Shown: positions 51,346-62,659, numbered from the stretch's first letter. The stretch is DNA of 64,000 nt from Eonycteris spelaea (GCA_003508835.1 PUFA01000068.1:8441501-8505500); one strand, 5' to 3'. The notes: generated by a model from the letters alone, not told the origin. A program made the numbers and translations.

Positions 51346-52095
51346 TGGTATTATCCATGGATGATAAAAATGCTGAGTGCCATCAGAAACATCATAGACA
51401 CATAACGGTTGGGGTCTAGGTTCATTTATGCCTGTTGGGGGAGGAAAATCAGGTAATACTTCAAGGATTTGAGCCAGCTTGATATATAACGGTATTTAGA
51501 AATGTAGGAATTGGTTAAGGGAAATCTGACAGACTTGCTTTTGTAAACTTGGAAACCTTTCTAGCCAAATCACAAGGATGCCTGTCCCTGGCCAGTCAGT
51601 ATTTGCAAATGCCTAGTGGAGTACATTCCTTCCCCACACACCATGACCTCCTACAAATTTTCTTCAATTTTGACAAAAGTATAATATATTTTTCCAAAGG
51701 GAGAGCATAACAAAATCTTTGGACCAATTCCTTTGTGTGGATACTTTTAGTATCTAGACTTTTGAATAAACAGTCTTTTACTGTATTTATGTAATTCTTG
51801 GGTGGATAGATGGTTGCATGGTTAGAAGGATAAATGAATCGTATGATAGAGCTACAAGGAATGGGGCCTTGTAGAGATGCAAAGAGTTGGGAGCAACTAA
51901 ACTAGCTGGAGTTGCAAGTAGCTTTATGGGAAGAGGGACATTGGAGCATGCCTTGAACAATGAATAGAATTTTCTCAGATCACAGTGTGGATAAAGACCT
52001 TTCATTCAGAGGAAATAGAATGGAAGGATGAAATCCATGACATTGCGGGAGAATAGTGAGTCACAGAGGTCAGGGTATAGGAGGGTAAGACGAGT
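51346..52095. other. Mostly unique sequence
   Basis: About 750 bases. Part of 51900-52030 may be a decayed antisense L2, but I cannot support it. Confidence 0.4.
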
Positions 52096-52097
52096 AA

Positions 52098-52362
52098 ACG
52101 AAGTGGCTGAGAGTTCAGGCTTTGAATTGGACAGATTGTGGTTTGAATCCCAGCTCTGGCACATAATGCCTGAGTGATCTTGGGCAAATCACATTTCTTT
52201 TCTTAGCTTCTCCTTTCTCATCTGAAAAAAATGGGAATATTAATAACACCGACTTCAAGTGGTTGTTGTGAAAGTTAAGTGAAATAAAGTAATGTTTAGC
52301 ACAGTGATTGGCATGCACTTAATATACACTTAATAAATGGTAGTTCATGATTCTTATTTTAT
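52098..52362 (+). mobile_element. MIR SINE, full length, sense
   Basis: 'gagagttcaggctttgaatt', 'ggtttgaatcccagctctgg', 'gatcttgggcaaatcacatt', 'ggttgttgtgaaagttaagt' and 'taatatacacttaataaatg' make this one of the best preserved MIRs here. Confidence 0.93.
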
Positions 52363-52479
52363 TAGAACAATTCTAATTAATTATGAAAATGTCAGTTTAA
52401 ATCATAATTTAAAGAGGGAGAGAAGGGGCTCTTAATCTTTCATGTCAAAAATGAGGCAGGAAAAAAAAGGAACCAGCAA

Positions 52480-52700
52480 AAGAAACAGAGAAAGTCCTTG
52501 GAGGAAAAGAAGTCAAATCAGGAGAGACTGGTGTGGGAGATGCTGAGGCAGAAGAGTTTCGAGAAGAGGCAGTGATCCTGCTGGTAAATGACCCAGAGAG
52601 GCCACAGCGGATTAAGAAGTCTCTGGAATTTGCAGTGACAGTATCGTTATGATTTTTAAAAGAACATTCTGGGAGCCACCCTGCAGTGATTCGTGGAGGG
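52480..52700 (-). mobile_element. Probable L2 fragment, antisense
   Basis: 'tatgatttttaaaagaacat' followed by 'tctgggagccaccctgcag' resembles the antisense L2 aaaaagatcactctggctgctg block. Confidence 0.45.
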
Positions 52701-53225
52701 CTTGGGAGTGGAGGTTTAGTTGGTGGTTTAGTTGACTCAGAAACTTTTTCTGAGGAGAAAAAGAACTTGGGGTGCTATGAGGACAAGATCATTGGAAGAG
52801 CTTTGTTAGATGAAGACTATTTGAATTCAATTATCACAGTGTTTCTCTACCTTTCTAAACCTATGCCTCCGTTTGATAAACATAAATATACCCCTCCTTC
52901 AAGATTCTGATATTCTGGCACCCACGACCAAACACTTATCTTCAGCCCAGTATTGGGACTCATGGCTGCCAAGGAGCCCTTGTCTGCATTTACTCCTTGT
53001 AGCTGTATTTTTTTTTTAAGTAGGAATTTAATAATCTCCTGGAAGAAAGCAGGTAAAAAACAATGTAGTGTGATTAAGGGTGATAATGAAGATAGATCTG
53101 AAAGACAGTATAGGTAGGCCGGACTGAGCAGATGTGAGGAGTGAGGGGTTCTGGCTGGGGGACTGAGTGAATAAGCACACAACTGGTGCACATTCCTTCC
53201 CCATGTGGGTCATCACCTCTTCCCT
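52701..53225. other. No feature recognised
   Basis: About 525 bases. A 114-residue minus frame (52847-53191) has no domain. Confidence 0.45.
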
Positions 53226-53229
53226 CCCT

Positions 53230-53340
53230 GGTAACACCTCACAGGTTTGTTGAGAGACCCAAACGGCACATGTGGTCATCATTTGGAAACTTTCAAGCGC
53301 TTTATAAATCTAGGGTATTTTTATTAATATTGCTATAAGC
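53230..53340 (+). mobile_element. MIR-family tail, sense
   Basis: 'cctcacaggtttgttgagag' followed by 'gcgctttataaatctagggt' and 'atttttattaat' is the 3' part of a MIR or MIR3. Confidence 0.6.
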
Positions 53341-53434
53341 AAGAAATGGTACACTTCACTCTCTTTCGCATGCACCTGTTTCTGTCTGCATAGCCTCTAT
53401 GTCAGTAATTGTCATTCTAAATGGCATGAGGGTA

Positions 53435-53500
53435 TGTGTTGTTCACCTGTTACAGAAAAGGAAGAGGAGGTACAGAGAAGAAAGAATAGTCCAAAGCTAC
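53435..53500 (-). mobile_element. MIR SINE, antisense, left half of a split copy
   Basis: 'gttacagaaaaggaagagga' and 'ggtacagagaagaaag' match the MIR core up to the aacttgcccaagg point. The element resumes at 53915. Confidence 0.65.
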
Positions 53501-53504
53501 TAGA

Positions 53505-53905
53505 GAATGCAAGTTCTTTCCAAGCACAATGAAACATTCACAACAATTGACTACATCCTCCACTATAAAATATGTCTTAATACATTTCAAGAGATTGGTC
53601 TCCTACAGACCACATTCTCACACCACAGTACATTTAAGGTAAAAATCAATGAGAGAAAGATGGGTTGTTTAAAAAAAAAATATATATAGAGAGAGAGATA
53701 GAGAGATTTACAAAAACACTTCTAAATAACTTATGGGTCAAAAACTGATAATAGAAATTATAAAACACTGATAACTAAATGATAAAAATAATAAATATTA
53801 AAGTTGTGGAATATAGCCAAGACAGCACTTAAAGGAACTCTGTGAAGAAGAAGGGCTGAAAATTAATGAATGGGCTAAATATCCAAATGTAGAACAATAA
53901 TAAAC
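53505..53905 (+). mobile_element. L1 LINE ORF2 fragment, sense, inside a MIR
   Basis: 'caatgaaacattcacaacaa', 'tcctccactataaaatatgt', 'aaaaacacttctaaataact', 'tatgggtcaaaaactgataa' and 'acagcacttaaaggaactct' match L1 ORF2 between endonuclease and reverse transcriptase. The frame is broken. It ends in an A-rich stretch with AATAAT/AAATAA units. A TATA/GAGA microsatellite lies inside at 53681-53707. Confidence 0.85.
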
Positions 53906-53911
53906 AAATAA

Positions 53912-54005
53912 ATAAGTTCACCCAGGGTTGTAGAGTTATAAGTGGTAGAGCCAGGATTTGAACACAGATATGATGGCTCTGAAGTCCTCACTCCAGTACA
54001 CCATG
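53912..54005 (-). mobile_element. MIR SINE, antisense, right half of a split copy
   Basis: 'ttcacccagggttgtagagt', 'aagtggtagagccaggattt' and 'gaacacagatatgatggctc' complete the MIR begun at 53435. Confidence 0.8.
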
Positions 54006-54129
54006 AACCTTTCTCTGTGCTATTTTCCATAGTACACCCAGTGACTGGAAATTCTGTTTCTCTGGAAGAGTCAAAGAGACGAGCCTATAAGGATAACTCC
54101 CTGCATCAAAGGTTGATGAGAAATCTCAT

Positions 54130-54215
54130 TTATTCATCTCTCCTTTTTTATTCATTCATGAAATAGTTATTGAGCATTTGCTATGTGCCAGCCACTGTGA
54201 TTGCTGCCTAAGTTG
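54130..54215 (-). mobile_element. L2 LINE 3' end, antisense
   Basis: 'ttattcattcatgaaatagt' followed by 'tattgagcatttgctatgtg' and 'ccagccactgtgattg' is the antisense L2 terminus. Confidence 0.8.
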
Positions 54216-54755
54216 CCTTTTCTCTGAGGGTTCCAAATTCAGTCTTTAGCCTCAGACCAAAGCCACTACTGCTACTGCCCACCCCACTTTACCCACTCAA
54301 ACTGCCTTAATCTTCTCTTTTGCTTGTCAGAACAGCATCATCAAAAATGACTGATTTCTCTCTTGTCTCTTTCAACAGGTAGACTGAAATTACCATGTGT
54401 CCAAATTAAAATTGCATACTTCAAGGATTATTTGAAGGACTATTCTTAGACCCTTTTAAGAAGATTTAAAGAAAAGTGAGTTGATTTTTTTTTTTTTTTT
54501 ACACTTCAGAAAGTATTCATGATTTAAGTTAATGTTATGGGCGCTTTTTTCTCTGCCTCTTAAATATGAGTTAATAGGGAGACTTTGTCTCCACTTATTT
54601 TATATATATATATTATATATAATTTTTTTATTTTACTAAGAACAATGAGCAAGGAGTACAAGATTACTGCTTGCCTTCCCTTCAAGATTTTAATACATTT
54701 CAAAGCTTGTACAATCTTAGAATCTTTCAGGGTTTTTCAGGGTTTTAGAGGCGCG
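54216..54755. other. Unique sequence with poly(T) and AT-rich runs
   Basis: T16 lies at 54485-54500 and an alternating TA stretch at 54599-54622. No gene is supported. Confidence 0.5.
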
Positions 54756-54762
54756 GACCATT

Positions 54763-54783
54763 AGATGATAGATAGATATAGAT

Positions 54784-54836
<53 letters not shown>

Positions 54837-54877
54837 GATTGAGAGAGAGATTGAGAGAGAGAGAGAGAGAAAGAGAA
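54763..54877 (+). repeat. Compound (GATA)n-(GA)n microsatellite
   Basis: About 13 uninterrupted GATA units occupy 54785-54836 after a broken lead-in from 54763. (GA)n with two interruptions then runs from 54841 to 54877. Confidence 0.97.
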
Positions 54878-55245
54878 ATGTAGGTATATAGATATTTGGC
54901 CTGTGCTTAGAAACACCCAGGGACAGATGAGAAACTTGATATCTCTCCACATAATCTGGATCTGAAATCCACTCATCCTCACATCTTGCCAAGCCTGCTG
55001 CTTCTTTACCAGATAGTCCTAAGAATGGCTGAAGACAAAGATCATGTCCCTCCATGAGATCTTTTCTTAGTCTTTGTTCCTCCAATAACTTTTCACAATT
55101 TGGTTTCAAGAGCAGTTCCTACCCTAGTCAACTTCTTCCACTATTGTAAATGTTTCCTTAAAAAGAGACATAGCCTGGAACACAGTCAGAGCCCTACCAG
55201 TGTCCTTTGTCCCAGGAGATCCATGAGAATCAGAAGAGAAATCCA
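54878..55245. other. No feature recognised
   Basis: About 365 bases. Minus-strand frames are extended only by the microsatellite. Confidence 0.5.
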
Positions 55246-55249
55246 AGAT

Positions 55250-55385
55250 CCACCCCTGGGTTCCACTCCTAGTTTTGCTCTTGCTATGCTCTCAGGAAAG
55301 TCCCTTTATTTCTCTGATTTCAGAGAAAACAAGGATGGTAGGACAAGATGGTCCATAAGATGCTACACACCTCCATATAGACAGT
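55250..55385 (+). mobile_element. MIR3-like SINE, sense
   Basis: 'ttccactcctagttttgctc', 'caggaaagtccctttatttc' and 'gatggtaggacaagatggtc' fit MIR3. Confidence 0.6.
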
Positions 55386-55429
55386 TTGCTGACTCAGAGT
55401 AAAGAAGTTGCTGCTTCTCATTGTCCCAC

Positions 55430-55672
55430 GTGCTAGAGGGAGCCTGAACTTAGGGGTCCATGGGACCTGGGTTTAGTCCCAGTCCTGTCACTTGCTGAAT
55501 ATGTGGCCATAGGGATGTCACCTCTCTGAGAAACTATTTCCTCATTTGTGAAATAAGGATATTAGTACACATGACAAAGGATTTGTGTAAGATGTGCTGG
55601 GATAATGTACACAAAGCACTTGGTGCCAGCATTTAGGAAGTGTTCAGTGAGTGCTAGTTTCTAGTAGTGATA
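55430..55672 (+). mobile_element. MIR SINE, sense
   Basis: 'gacctgggtttagtcccagt', 'cctgtcacttgctgaatatg', 'cacctctctgagaaactatt' and 'gccagcatttaggaagtgtt' cover the full element. Confidence 0.9.
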
Positions 55673-56065
55673 CAGTGCCTTACCTTTAGCTATAGGAGAA
55701 GGCCAGAGATGGTAAAGACTCTAATAAGAAGAGAAAAGATGTGAGTATGCTTATTAGGGAAAGGGAAGAAGTATCTACTTCCCATAAACTCTCATGCAAA
55801 CACAAGCCCAACTCTGGAAAGGTCATGAAATGAAAACTCTATTCATAATCAGACAAGGAAGGATGGATTGCGATGGAATATACAATGAAAAGGAAAACAT
55901 TTAGGATAGGTCTGAGGACCTGCACAAATTCTGCCAACCTCTCTGACTTGCCACAGCCCCAGTCCTGGTTAGCAATGATTGGTGTCCCCAGAAAGAGGTT
56001 CTTAGATCCCCATTAGACCTTGGGAACCTTGAGATTTATTAAATATTTATATATGTTCAGAAGGC
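55673..56065. other. No feature recognised
   Basis: About 390 bases of unique sequence. Confidence 0.5.
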
Positions 56066-56069
56066 TGGT

Positions 56070-56165
56070 TTTGAGGATCAGATGAGAGATTGAGTGTAAA
56101 AGGGATCTATAAACTGTAAAGTTCCCTGCACATAAATGTATATTTGTATTATCCATGTATTGTGG
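56070..56165 (+). mobile_element. MIR3-like tail, sense
   Basis: 'gaggatcagatgagagattg' followed by 'ggatctataaactgtaaag' resembles the MIR3 3' half. Confidence 0.45.
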
Positions 56166-56264
56166 GCTATTGTAATACTTTGGAAATCAGGAGAAAGGGT
56201 AAAACTGAGATGAGCTGAGTATGTAATGAACCAGTAGAGTCCAGCCCACTTTCTGAGTAAAGCA

Positions 56265-56375
56265 GCATGTGTATGTTCATGCATGTACACATCTGTGTAT
56301 GCACACGTATGCCTATTTGTGTCTACTCATGTATGTGGGTTTGTGTGTGCACATGTGTGTGGTCATCTGTGAGAG
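56265..56375 (+). repeat. Alternating purine-pyrimidine (TG/CA-rich) tract
   Basis: GTGTATG, GCACACGTATG and GTGTGTGCACATGTGTG words form an impure TG/CA stretch of about 110 bases. It is followed by a GA-rich patch to 56410. Such tracts can adopt Z-DNA. Confidence 0.8.
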
Positions 56376-57165
56376 AGAAATGGGAAGAGGAAGAGGAGGA
56401 GAGAGAATCTTTGGGTCCTTTGGATCTCGTCACCACTCTCTACACAGTGACTAGCTTCCCGGATGGAGTATAACACAGGAATGAAAACACAGGCTGTGCG
56501 GTCAGTTGTCCTCACTCTACAACTGACCCGCTTTATAATGTGGGCCAGATTTTTAACAAGAGTTCTGTAGTCCCTGTCTTCATGGAACTTAAAGTCTGTG
56601 GATAGGGTCACTCTAGGGAGTTGGGAGGGTGCTGCATGGAATGTACTGTCACACGAAGAAAGAACCTGGGATGTGTGAGTGCCCTTCTCCCAAGGGTAAT
56701 GGGGTTCCTCAGTGTTTAGGGACAGTCATCTTGACCTGTTGGATCAAAGGAACCTCCTGAGGTATTTTAGATGCCACAGAACCATTCCCCTGAGGGCCCA
56801 TGCACTTCAGGGGATGGACAGCAGGCACAGGTGAACACACCCTCTAGCCCTGCTGAAAGGGCTAATTCCAAAGGAGTTACCACACCTCACCCATCCTTTC
56901 AAGTCCCACTTTCAGTCGGGGCTATAGCTGGCAAATCTTAAGTTCAGAAGAACTAGGAACTGCGTTGTTATTTAAGATGTAGAACAAGGATTTTTTTTTA
57001 ATGTGGAAATTAAATATAGATAATATAGTGGCCTTTGTTTTCCAGACAGCTTCTGACTATACATATATTCAGGGGTGTTGCTCCAGGCTAATGCTTCCCT
57101 GGATGCCAGTGGCCAGAGGTACCCCTTCATGGGTATCCAGATCCTAGGAAGACTGCATAATCATG
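56376..57165. other. Mostly unique sequence
   Basis: 56470-56560 may be a decayed MIR and 56565-56680 a decayed antisense L2 ('gtctgtgg' after 'catggaacttaaa'). Neither is firm. No gene is supported. Confidence 0.4.
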
Positions 57166-57169
57166 TATT

Positions 57170-57270
57170 GCAGAGTTTTTCAAACTCCATGTTGTGACCC
57201 ATTAGTGGGTCATGAAATTAATTTGGTGATTCAAGATCACATATATTAAAATGAAACAGAGTAAGCCAGT
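57170..57270 (+). mobile_element. DNA transposon-like fossil, uncertain
   Basis: 'gagtttttcaaactccatgt', 'tgtgacccattagtgggtca' and 'tgaaattaatttggtg' match a dispersed repeat I recall, probably hAT related. Confidence 0.5.
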
Positions 57271-57294
57271 AACCCACAGAGTGGGTGATATTTA

Positions 57295-57380
57295 TACTTT
57301 ATATATACATATATGTGCATATATATGCATATATTCCACAAAGTTCTCACGTCATATATATACACATATGTGTGTATATG
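57295..57380 (+). repeat. AT/TG-rich low-complexity tract
   Basis: ATATAT, ACATATGTG and GCATATATGC words form an imperfect alternating tract with local self-complementarity. Confidence 0.8.
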
Positions 57381-58115
57381 TAAAAAAGAGGAAACTTCTG
57401 AAAATCAGTAAGGAAAAGACAAACAACCTAATAGAAAAATGGGCAAAAGGCTCAGATACTTCATCAACGAGAATATACAAATAGCCAACAAACATATCAA
57501 AACATTAATTATCAGAGAATTGCAAATTGAACACACAGTGAAATGCCACTATACACCCATGAGAATGGCTAAAATGAAAAAGATAGACAGTACCTAGCGT
57601 TGGATAGTTTGTTATCACTCCTTTGGAAAACTGTCTGGCAGAATTAGCTGAAGCTCAGCATATGAATACCAGAAATTCCATTGCTAAATACACACCCATA
57701 AGACAGATTCAGAGTGTCCACCAAAAACACATGGCCATCAGCAGCGGAATGGATAAATTGTGATGTCTCCACACAATGGAATATTGCATACCTCGATATC
57801 AACGATCCTCACAAACATAATGCTGAAAGAAAAGCGAGGTACAAAGAAACTTTATGACTACATTGATGTAAAGTACAAAAACAGACAAAATTAATCTATG
57901 TAGTTAGAAGTCAGGAAAGGGGTTACCCTTGAGGAGGAGTTAGCACAGGGGAAAGAAGAGGTGGGGACTTTTAAGGTACGGGTAACACACCATCTTTTGA
58001 TCAGAGAGTACATGGTGTTTTTACATTGTGAGAATTTATCAAACTTGTCATTTATGACATGTACACTCCACTGTACTTACATCATGCTTCAATAAAATGA
58101 ATAAAAAATAGCAAA
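57380..58115 (+). mobile_element. Old L1 LINE 3' end, sense
   Basis: 'aatgggcaaaaggctcagat', 'atcagagaattgcaaattga', 'gccactatacacccatgaga', 'acacaatggaatattgcata', 'ttacccttgaggaggagtta' and a terminal AATAAAATGAATAAAAAATA run through the L1 3' end. It is 5' truncated and non-coding. Confidence 0.92.
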
Positions 58116-59710
58116 TACAGCGAAGAGTAAGGGTAAATGTTGTTACGTGAGACTAAGTTACACCTGTGCACTATATGTGAGTGTCTAAAATTGAGCCTCT
58201 GATTTAATCTAAACCTCTCATGTTAGGATGAGGAATCTGAGACCAGAGAAGTGGGGAATTAAGAGCAGAGCTAGGAGGAAAGCACATCTGGGAAGAAGAC
58301 ACTAGGTCTCCTGCTGATTCTTTGTCTCCCATTCCTGCCGCCAATGGGTGGAGTGGTGCATTCGGTTGAGTAGGCTCCATCTGGTGCCTTAATCTCTAGG
58401 AGTCAGCCCTGCGCTTTGGGTCCAAGGGGAGAGATTGTTTTTCCACCCACAGACGGGTACAGTCGGAGGCCCAGACACCTCTGCAGGGGCCTGGCTCCAG
58501 CTCCGCAAATCTCCTCCCTCCTCCTCCCTGCCTCTTCTGCCTGATCTGCTTCCTTCCCTCAGAGTTCTGGAAGCACCATTGCACTCAATCGTGTTTTCAT
58601 CTTTGTGAAATGATTGTCATACTAAAGCCATTTTATTTTATGGTTGTAGAAGTTGGAAAACAGTGAAGAAAAAACATTGGGAGAATAAGATCCAACAAAG
58701 CATGCTTCGGTTCTAGCTTTGTGCTTTTTTTTTGTTTGTTACGAAATTATGATTCCAAGCAGCAGTGGGAGTCGGGGAGCTACCAGCCTCTGCAGGTACA
58801 AGAGGAGCAGGAGGCAGCCCTGTCCCTGCCAGGCAGAGCTTCACAGAGGAGGGCACTATTGTGTGGATTTTAAAAGGCTCAGGATGAACCTTGCACAGGG
58901 TCTGGAACTATCTTAAAGAGATGGGTGACACAACATCGATGGCTTTCCAGCTCTCTTGACTATGCCCCAAAATACATGGGGCATCTTCACTCAGGACACA
59001 CCCTTGCCCACACAAGGGGACAGGTATGGTTTAAGATGTAATAGCCCAGGCCACTCAGGAGAGGCATGTAGCCCAACTTTGGGGATGCGAATCCAGGGGG
59101 CCTCATCGAAGGTTTCATAGAAGCTAAGAGGTTCTAGCTAAGGATTAAAGAAAGGGAAACTTCACAGGCAAGATTGCCGAGGACTCAGCAGGTGGGACCA
59201 TCATTCGAAAGAAGCCACATTGCATTCTGTAAGCTTCCCATGGTTTCCTTGAGTTAAAGTTAAGGGGATGTGTAGGGAGTGTAGGAGGGGATCCGAGGAG
59301 GTGGTCAGAGGCAGGTGGTGACGGGTCTCTGCATCCTGACAAGTTGTGTCAAAGGTGAAGAGAAAATCTCACCTGAGATTCATATAGGCAAGAAATACCT
59401 GTAGCCTTGGAGACAGAATAAGACATGCAGGCAGACACAGCTACAAATGTTGGTGCAGTGGTACATTCCCAGAATCTTGTTTCACACCACTACTTGTGCC
59501 ATCTTCAAAGAAAACTTTTAGAGAACTACTCTCTCTAGGCCTGGCTGAAAGCAGAAGTTGTAGTGATGAGTAAGGCAGAGTTCCCAGCCTCGTAGTCCTG
59601 CCAGGAGATTGATGGGTCAAAACTGAACACAAATTTGACATAGTAGTTGATTTCTAGGGTAGAACTTTCTAAATCTTGTTCTAGCATATATGAGGCTACA
59701 AAATGTTTTT
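58116..59710. other. Mostly unique sequence, about 1.6 kb
   Basis: Weak MIR (58200-58290) and weak antisense L2 (58790-58920) resemblances only. A C/T-rich patch lies at 58500-58560. Frames up to 66 residues have no domain. Confidence 0.4.
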
Positions 59711-59711
59711 T

Positions 59712-59712
<1 letters not shown>

Positions 59713-59758
<46 letters not shown>
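59713..59758 (+). repeat. (GT)23 microsatellite
   Basis: Twenty-three uninterrupted GT units, the longest pure dinucleotide array in the window. Confidence 0.98.
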
Positions 59759-59761
<3 letters not shown>

Positions 59762-60330
59762 TCTGTGGTTTGTGTTTTAAGTAGCGGGGTTTCCTTTTAA
59801 GTAATCTGAGAACTACCATACACTGAATCTCTCCTGGTAGATATCACCGCCACTAGCGCTATAAAGGCTCTGAGAAGTCCTGCGGTGAGCCTGCTAACCT
59901 AATGTTTTCCAAACTGATTTGCTTGTCTATTCAATCTCTCTGTATTTTAGAACTTATTTTGGAAAATTCCATTCTAGAGAATGGCCTGAAGGCTGGTTGA
60001 GAGCTCTGAGGGAGCATGAATGGGCTCTGCCTGAAAGAGGACAGGAAGGTTTCCCAGAGGAGGGAGATTTTGTGCACATTATGTAAGGCTCAGTCTGAAG
60101 CTAGCACAGGCTCTGACCCCCAACAAGTGCTCAGCAGGTAGTTAATAATGGAGAAATGGCTACTGTGCTCGCTTGGTGAGAAGAGTCCGGAGTTCTCACC
60201 AGAGGCTGGAGACAGCACGCGCGTGTGGCGATGGTGCTGTGCAGGTATGCCTTTGGCAGGCAAATGCAGGGTCTCTTTTCTCCTACTTGCCCCACTCCCA
60301 TGACTGTTTTGGAAAATGCAACTGGAGGCA
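59759..60330. other. Mostly unique sequence
   Basis: 59903-59975 has TTTTCCAAACT and TTTTGGAAAAT in inverse order, possibly a decayed transposon. 60020-60120 may be a decayed antisense L2. No gene is supported. Confidence 0.4.
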
Positions 60331-60334
60331 GCAA

Positions 60335-60485
60335 CAGCAAAGTGATTTAGGCCACACACTGAAACCAGACTGTGTGGGTTTGAATCGCAGCTCCATCACG
60401 TCCTAGCTGGTTCCTTAGACAAGCTGTCTTAACTTCTCTGTGTCTCGGCAACTTCAACTGTAAAACAGCCCTAAAAATAGTGCAG
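60335..60485 (+). mobile_element. MIR SINE, sense
   Basis: 'gactgtgtgggtttgaatcg', 'cagctccatcacgtcctagc', 'ttaacttctctgtgtctcgg' and 'caactgtaaaacagcc' are sense MIR. The tail is lost. Confidence 0.85.
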
Positions 60486-61100
60486 AGCTTAGTAGCACCA
60501 AGATAAGTATTAATATAGGCATGGTCCTTAGGGGTCTAGAGGTGGTAAGTACCATATGAACTAGCATTTGTTGGCATATTCGAGTGGTTACCTCCCAGGG
60601 CCTTGGTCCACGTTCCCTTTCCCTGTGTTTCCCAGTAGACTGTAATCCTCATATTCCTGGGCAAGGCAACCTGCACATTTGCTTTTCCCCACCAGTGTTG
60701 GGGGTGGGCCGAGATGATGCTTCTTCATTTTTAATAGTCAGGGCCGTTTGAGGTAAGGCTTAGGTTCCATTCCCAGTTAGTTATTGAAGCTCCACCACTC
60801 TGGCTGGGTAAATATTTTTGAGGGAGTCCAGCACATCTATTATTAATTTACTGCAAGCAGCTGCTATACTTTTCAGAATTGCTTTTGCCTACAGATGTTT
60901 TTGTAGGCCATATAGAGTTCTCGTGACCTTAATGCTTTTCACAAGGCATGGTGGCAATCAGTCCCTCCTGCCTTTGTCTCCCTGGGGAAGAATGGACAGT
61001 TGTGTGAACAGTGGGTATGAAGTGCACGTTGGATCCTGTGGGATTCTGATAATGGAGCTGGTGGAATTTTTTTTCTTTACACCTGCTACTTTCAGCTTCA
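60486..61100. other. No feature recognised
   Basis: About 615 bases. A 98-residue frame (60818-61114) has no domain. Confidence 0.5.
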
Positions 61101-61104
61101 AACC

Positions 61105-61475
61105 TGGCTCATAGGCCAGAAGCCTGGGTGTCATCTTTGAGGACACCCTCTCTGTCATGACCCCATGTCTAATCAGTCACCGAGTCCTAGTAATGCCACC
61201 TTCAAAACCCCATAAATCCAATCCCTTCTCTCTTGTACTGCCACCGATCAGTTAGTCCAATAGCCGTCTTCTCTCATCTTCCAGGTCCCAACTTTCCTGA
61301 TCACTAAACTAAATCAGAACCCCTGCTTTGTGTTCCATAGAGGCCCCTCCTTTTTAAATCACCTTTTAATTTTTAAATTACCTGTTCCCGGTCTAACTTC
61401 TCTGCTGCACTGTATGCCCATGAGGTAGGAACCAAGTTCATCTTGGTAATGGTGCTCAACAAATAAAACTCTCCT
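61105..61475 (+). mobile_element. L2 LINE, sense
   Basis: 'cctgggtgtcatctttgagg', 'aatcagtcaccgagtcctag', 'tgccacctt', 'acttctctgctgcactgtat', 'atgaggtaggaaccaagttc' and 'ggtgctcaacaaataaaac' run in L2 order with an internal deletion. Confidence 0.85.
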
Positions 61476-61500
61476 TTCGGTTAGACAGACAAAAGTATCC

Positions 61501-61552
61501 TTTTCTTTCCTTCCCCCCCCCTTCTTCCTTCTCTCCTTTCTTTTTCTTGATT
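61501..61552 (+). repeat. Polypyrimidine patch
   Basis: About 50 bases of C/T including C9 (61515-61523), just after the L2 3' end. Confidence 0.85.
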
Positions 61553-61799
61553 ACAGTTGAAAGGGGACTGGTGATTACATAGGTAATTTGTGTTGTCTAG
61601 AGGAACTGCAAGGCCACTGTGGGAGGAAAGGAAACACAATAGACAGGATCCTGAGCCCCCAACCCCTCACCAACCCAGAGGCAACTCTGATCTCCCTTAG
61701 ACGTTAGAATTGTACTTTAGAAAAAATTTTCTTTAGGAAAAATAAAAAGTGGTTATTCTACAATGAAAGGTTTGGGAAAGACTGATCTTATATTCTCAT
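61553..61799. other. No feature recognised
   Basis: About 250 bases of unique sequence. Confidence 0.5.
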
Positions 61800-61992
61800 T
61801 TTCAGAGCAAAACTATGTGAAGTATTTTGCATATGTTCACTCATAAACAAGTAAGGTATTATATTCATTTTATAGATTCAGAAATCGGTGCCCAGAATAA
61901 TTAGGAAACTTGTCTGTGGTCACACAGCCAGTGTGTCCAGAATTCCTCTCCAAGACTATCCGACTCCAAACTCTTGGCACTGCCACCTGCTG
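61800..61992 (-). mobile_element. MIR SINE, antisense
   Basis: 'attcattttatagattcaga', 'aggaaacttgtctgtggtca', 'cacagccagtgtgtccagaa' and 'gactccaaactcttggcact' are antisense MIR. Confidence 0.83.
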
Positions 61993-62510
61993 TCTCCCAA
62001 AGACATGTCCTCCAACAAACAGTGCCTTCCTGAGCCAACCTCTCAGTCTGGACCAGCATCTAGTAGCCAGAGACAGATCACTGGGATTTAATTGGGTACC
62101 ACTCTTCCTCAGAGGGACAAGGCTTTCATTCCTAGGGTTTCCTGGCTGTGAGATGCTAATTAGAGAGAAATGAAGTCCATTTAAGCCAGGAAGAGCTGGC
62201 TGAGCTGCTCCACCACTGGTCCTTTATGCCTAAAATAATGCTACCTAGGCTGGGAACTCTAAGTCTCCAGTACCTTCAGCACAACCTGGGTTTCCCTCCC
62301 CATGTGTCAGGAATTTTTCCCAGGGGAATCCTAGACAAAGTAACCCAGGAAAAGGAAACTGCTCTGGGTTGTATAATATGACAGTGTTTATTCTACTTTG
62401 AGCTTTTGAGCTTTTGAGTATCCCTTGCCTTTCCTTTGTTCCCAAGCCCAGATTATTTTGACTTTAACTTTGGGGTGAAGTCAGTCTTCTTTAAATAGTA
62501 CTGAAACTAG
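61993..62510. other. No feature recognised
   Basis: About 520 bases of unique sequence. GAGCTTTTGAGCTTTTGAG near 62400 is a small 9-base tandem repeat. Confidence 0.5.
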
Positions 62511-62514
62511 AATG

Positions 62515-62645
62515 GAAGACAGGAAAGCTGAGTTCTTACCCCAGCTCCCTCAAGAACTTACCATGTCACTTTGGACATGTCACATGGCCTCACTATGTCT
62601 CAGTCTCCTCACCTTTGAAATGAAGGTTGGGACAAGATGATCCTA
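62515..62645 (+). mobile_element. MIR3-like SINE, sense
   Basis: 'acttaccatgtcactttgga', 'cctcactatgtctcagtctc' and 'gaaggttgggacaagatgat' follow MIR3. Confidence 0.7.
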
Positions 62646-62659
62646 TTCACCGAGACAGG

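Noticed and set aside
59535..59819. Frame with a His-Thr repeat
   Set aside because: It is the translation of the (GT)23 microsatellite.
60163..60195. 'gtgctcgctt' resembling the start of U6 snRNA
   Set aside because: Only the first ten bases match. None of the following U6 sequence is present.
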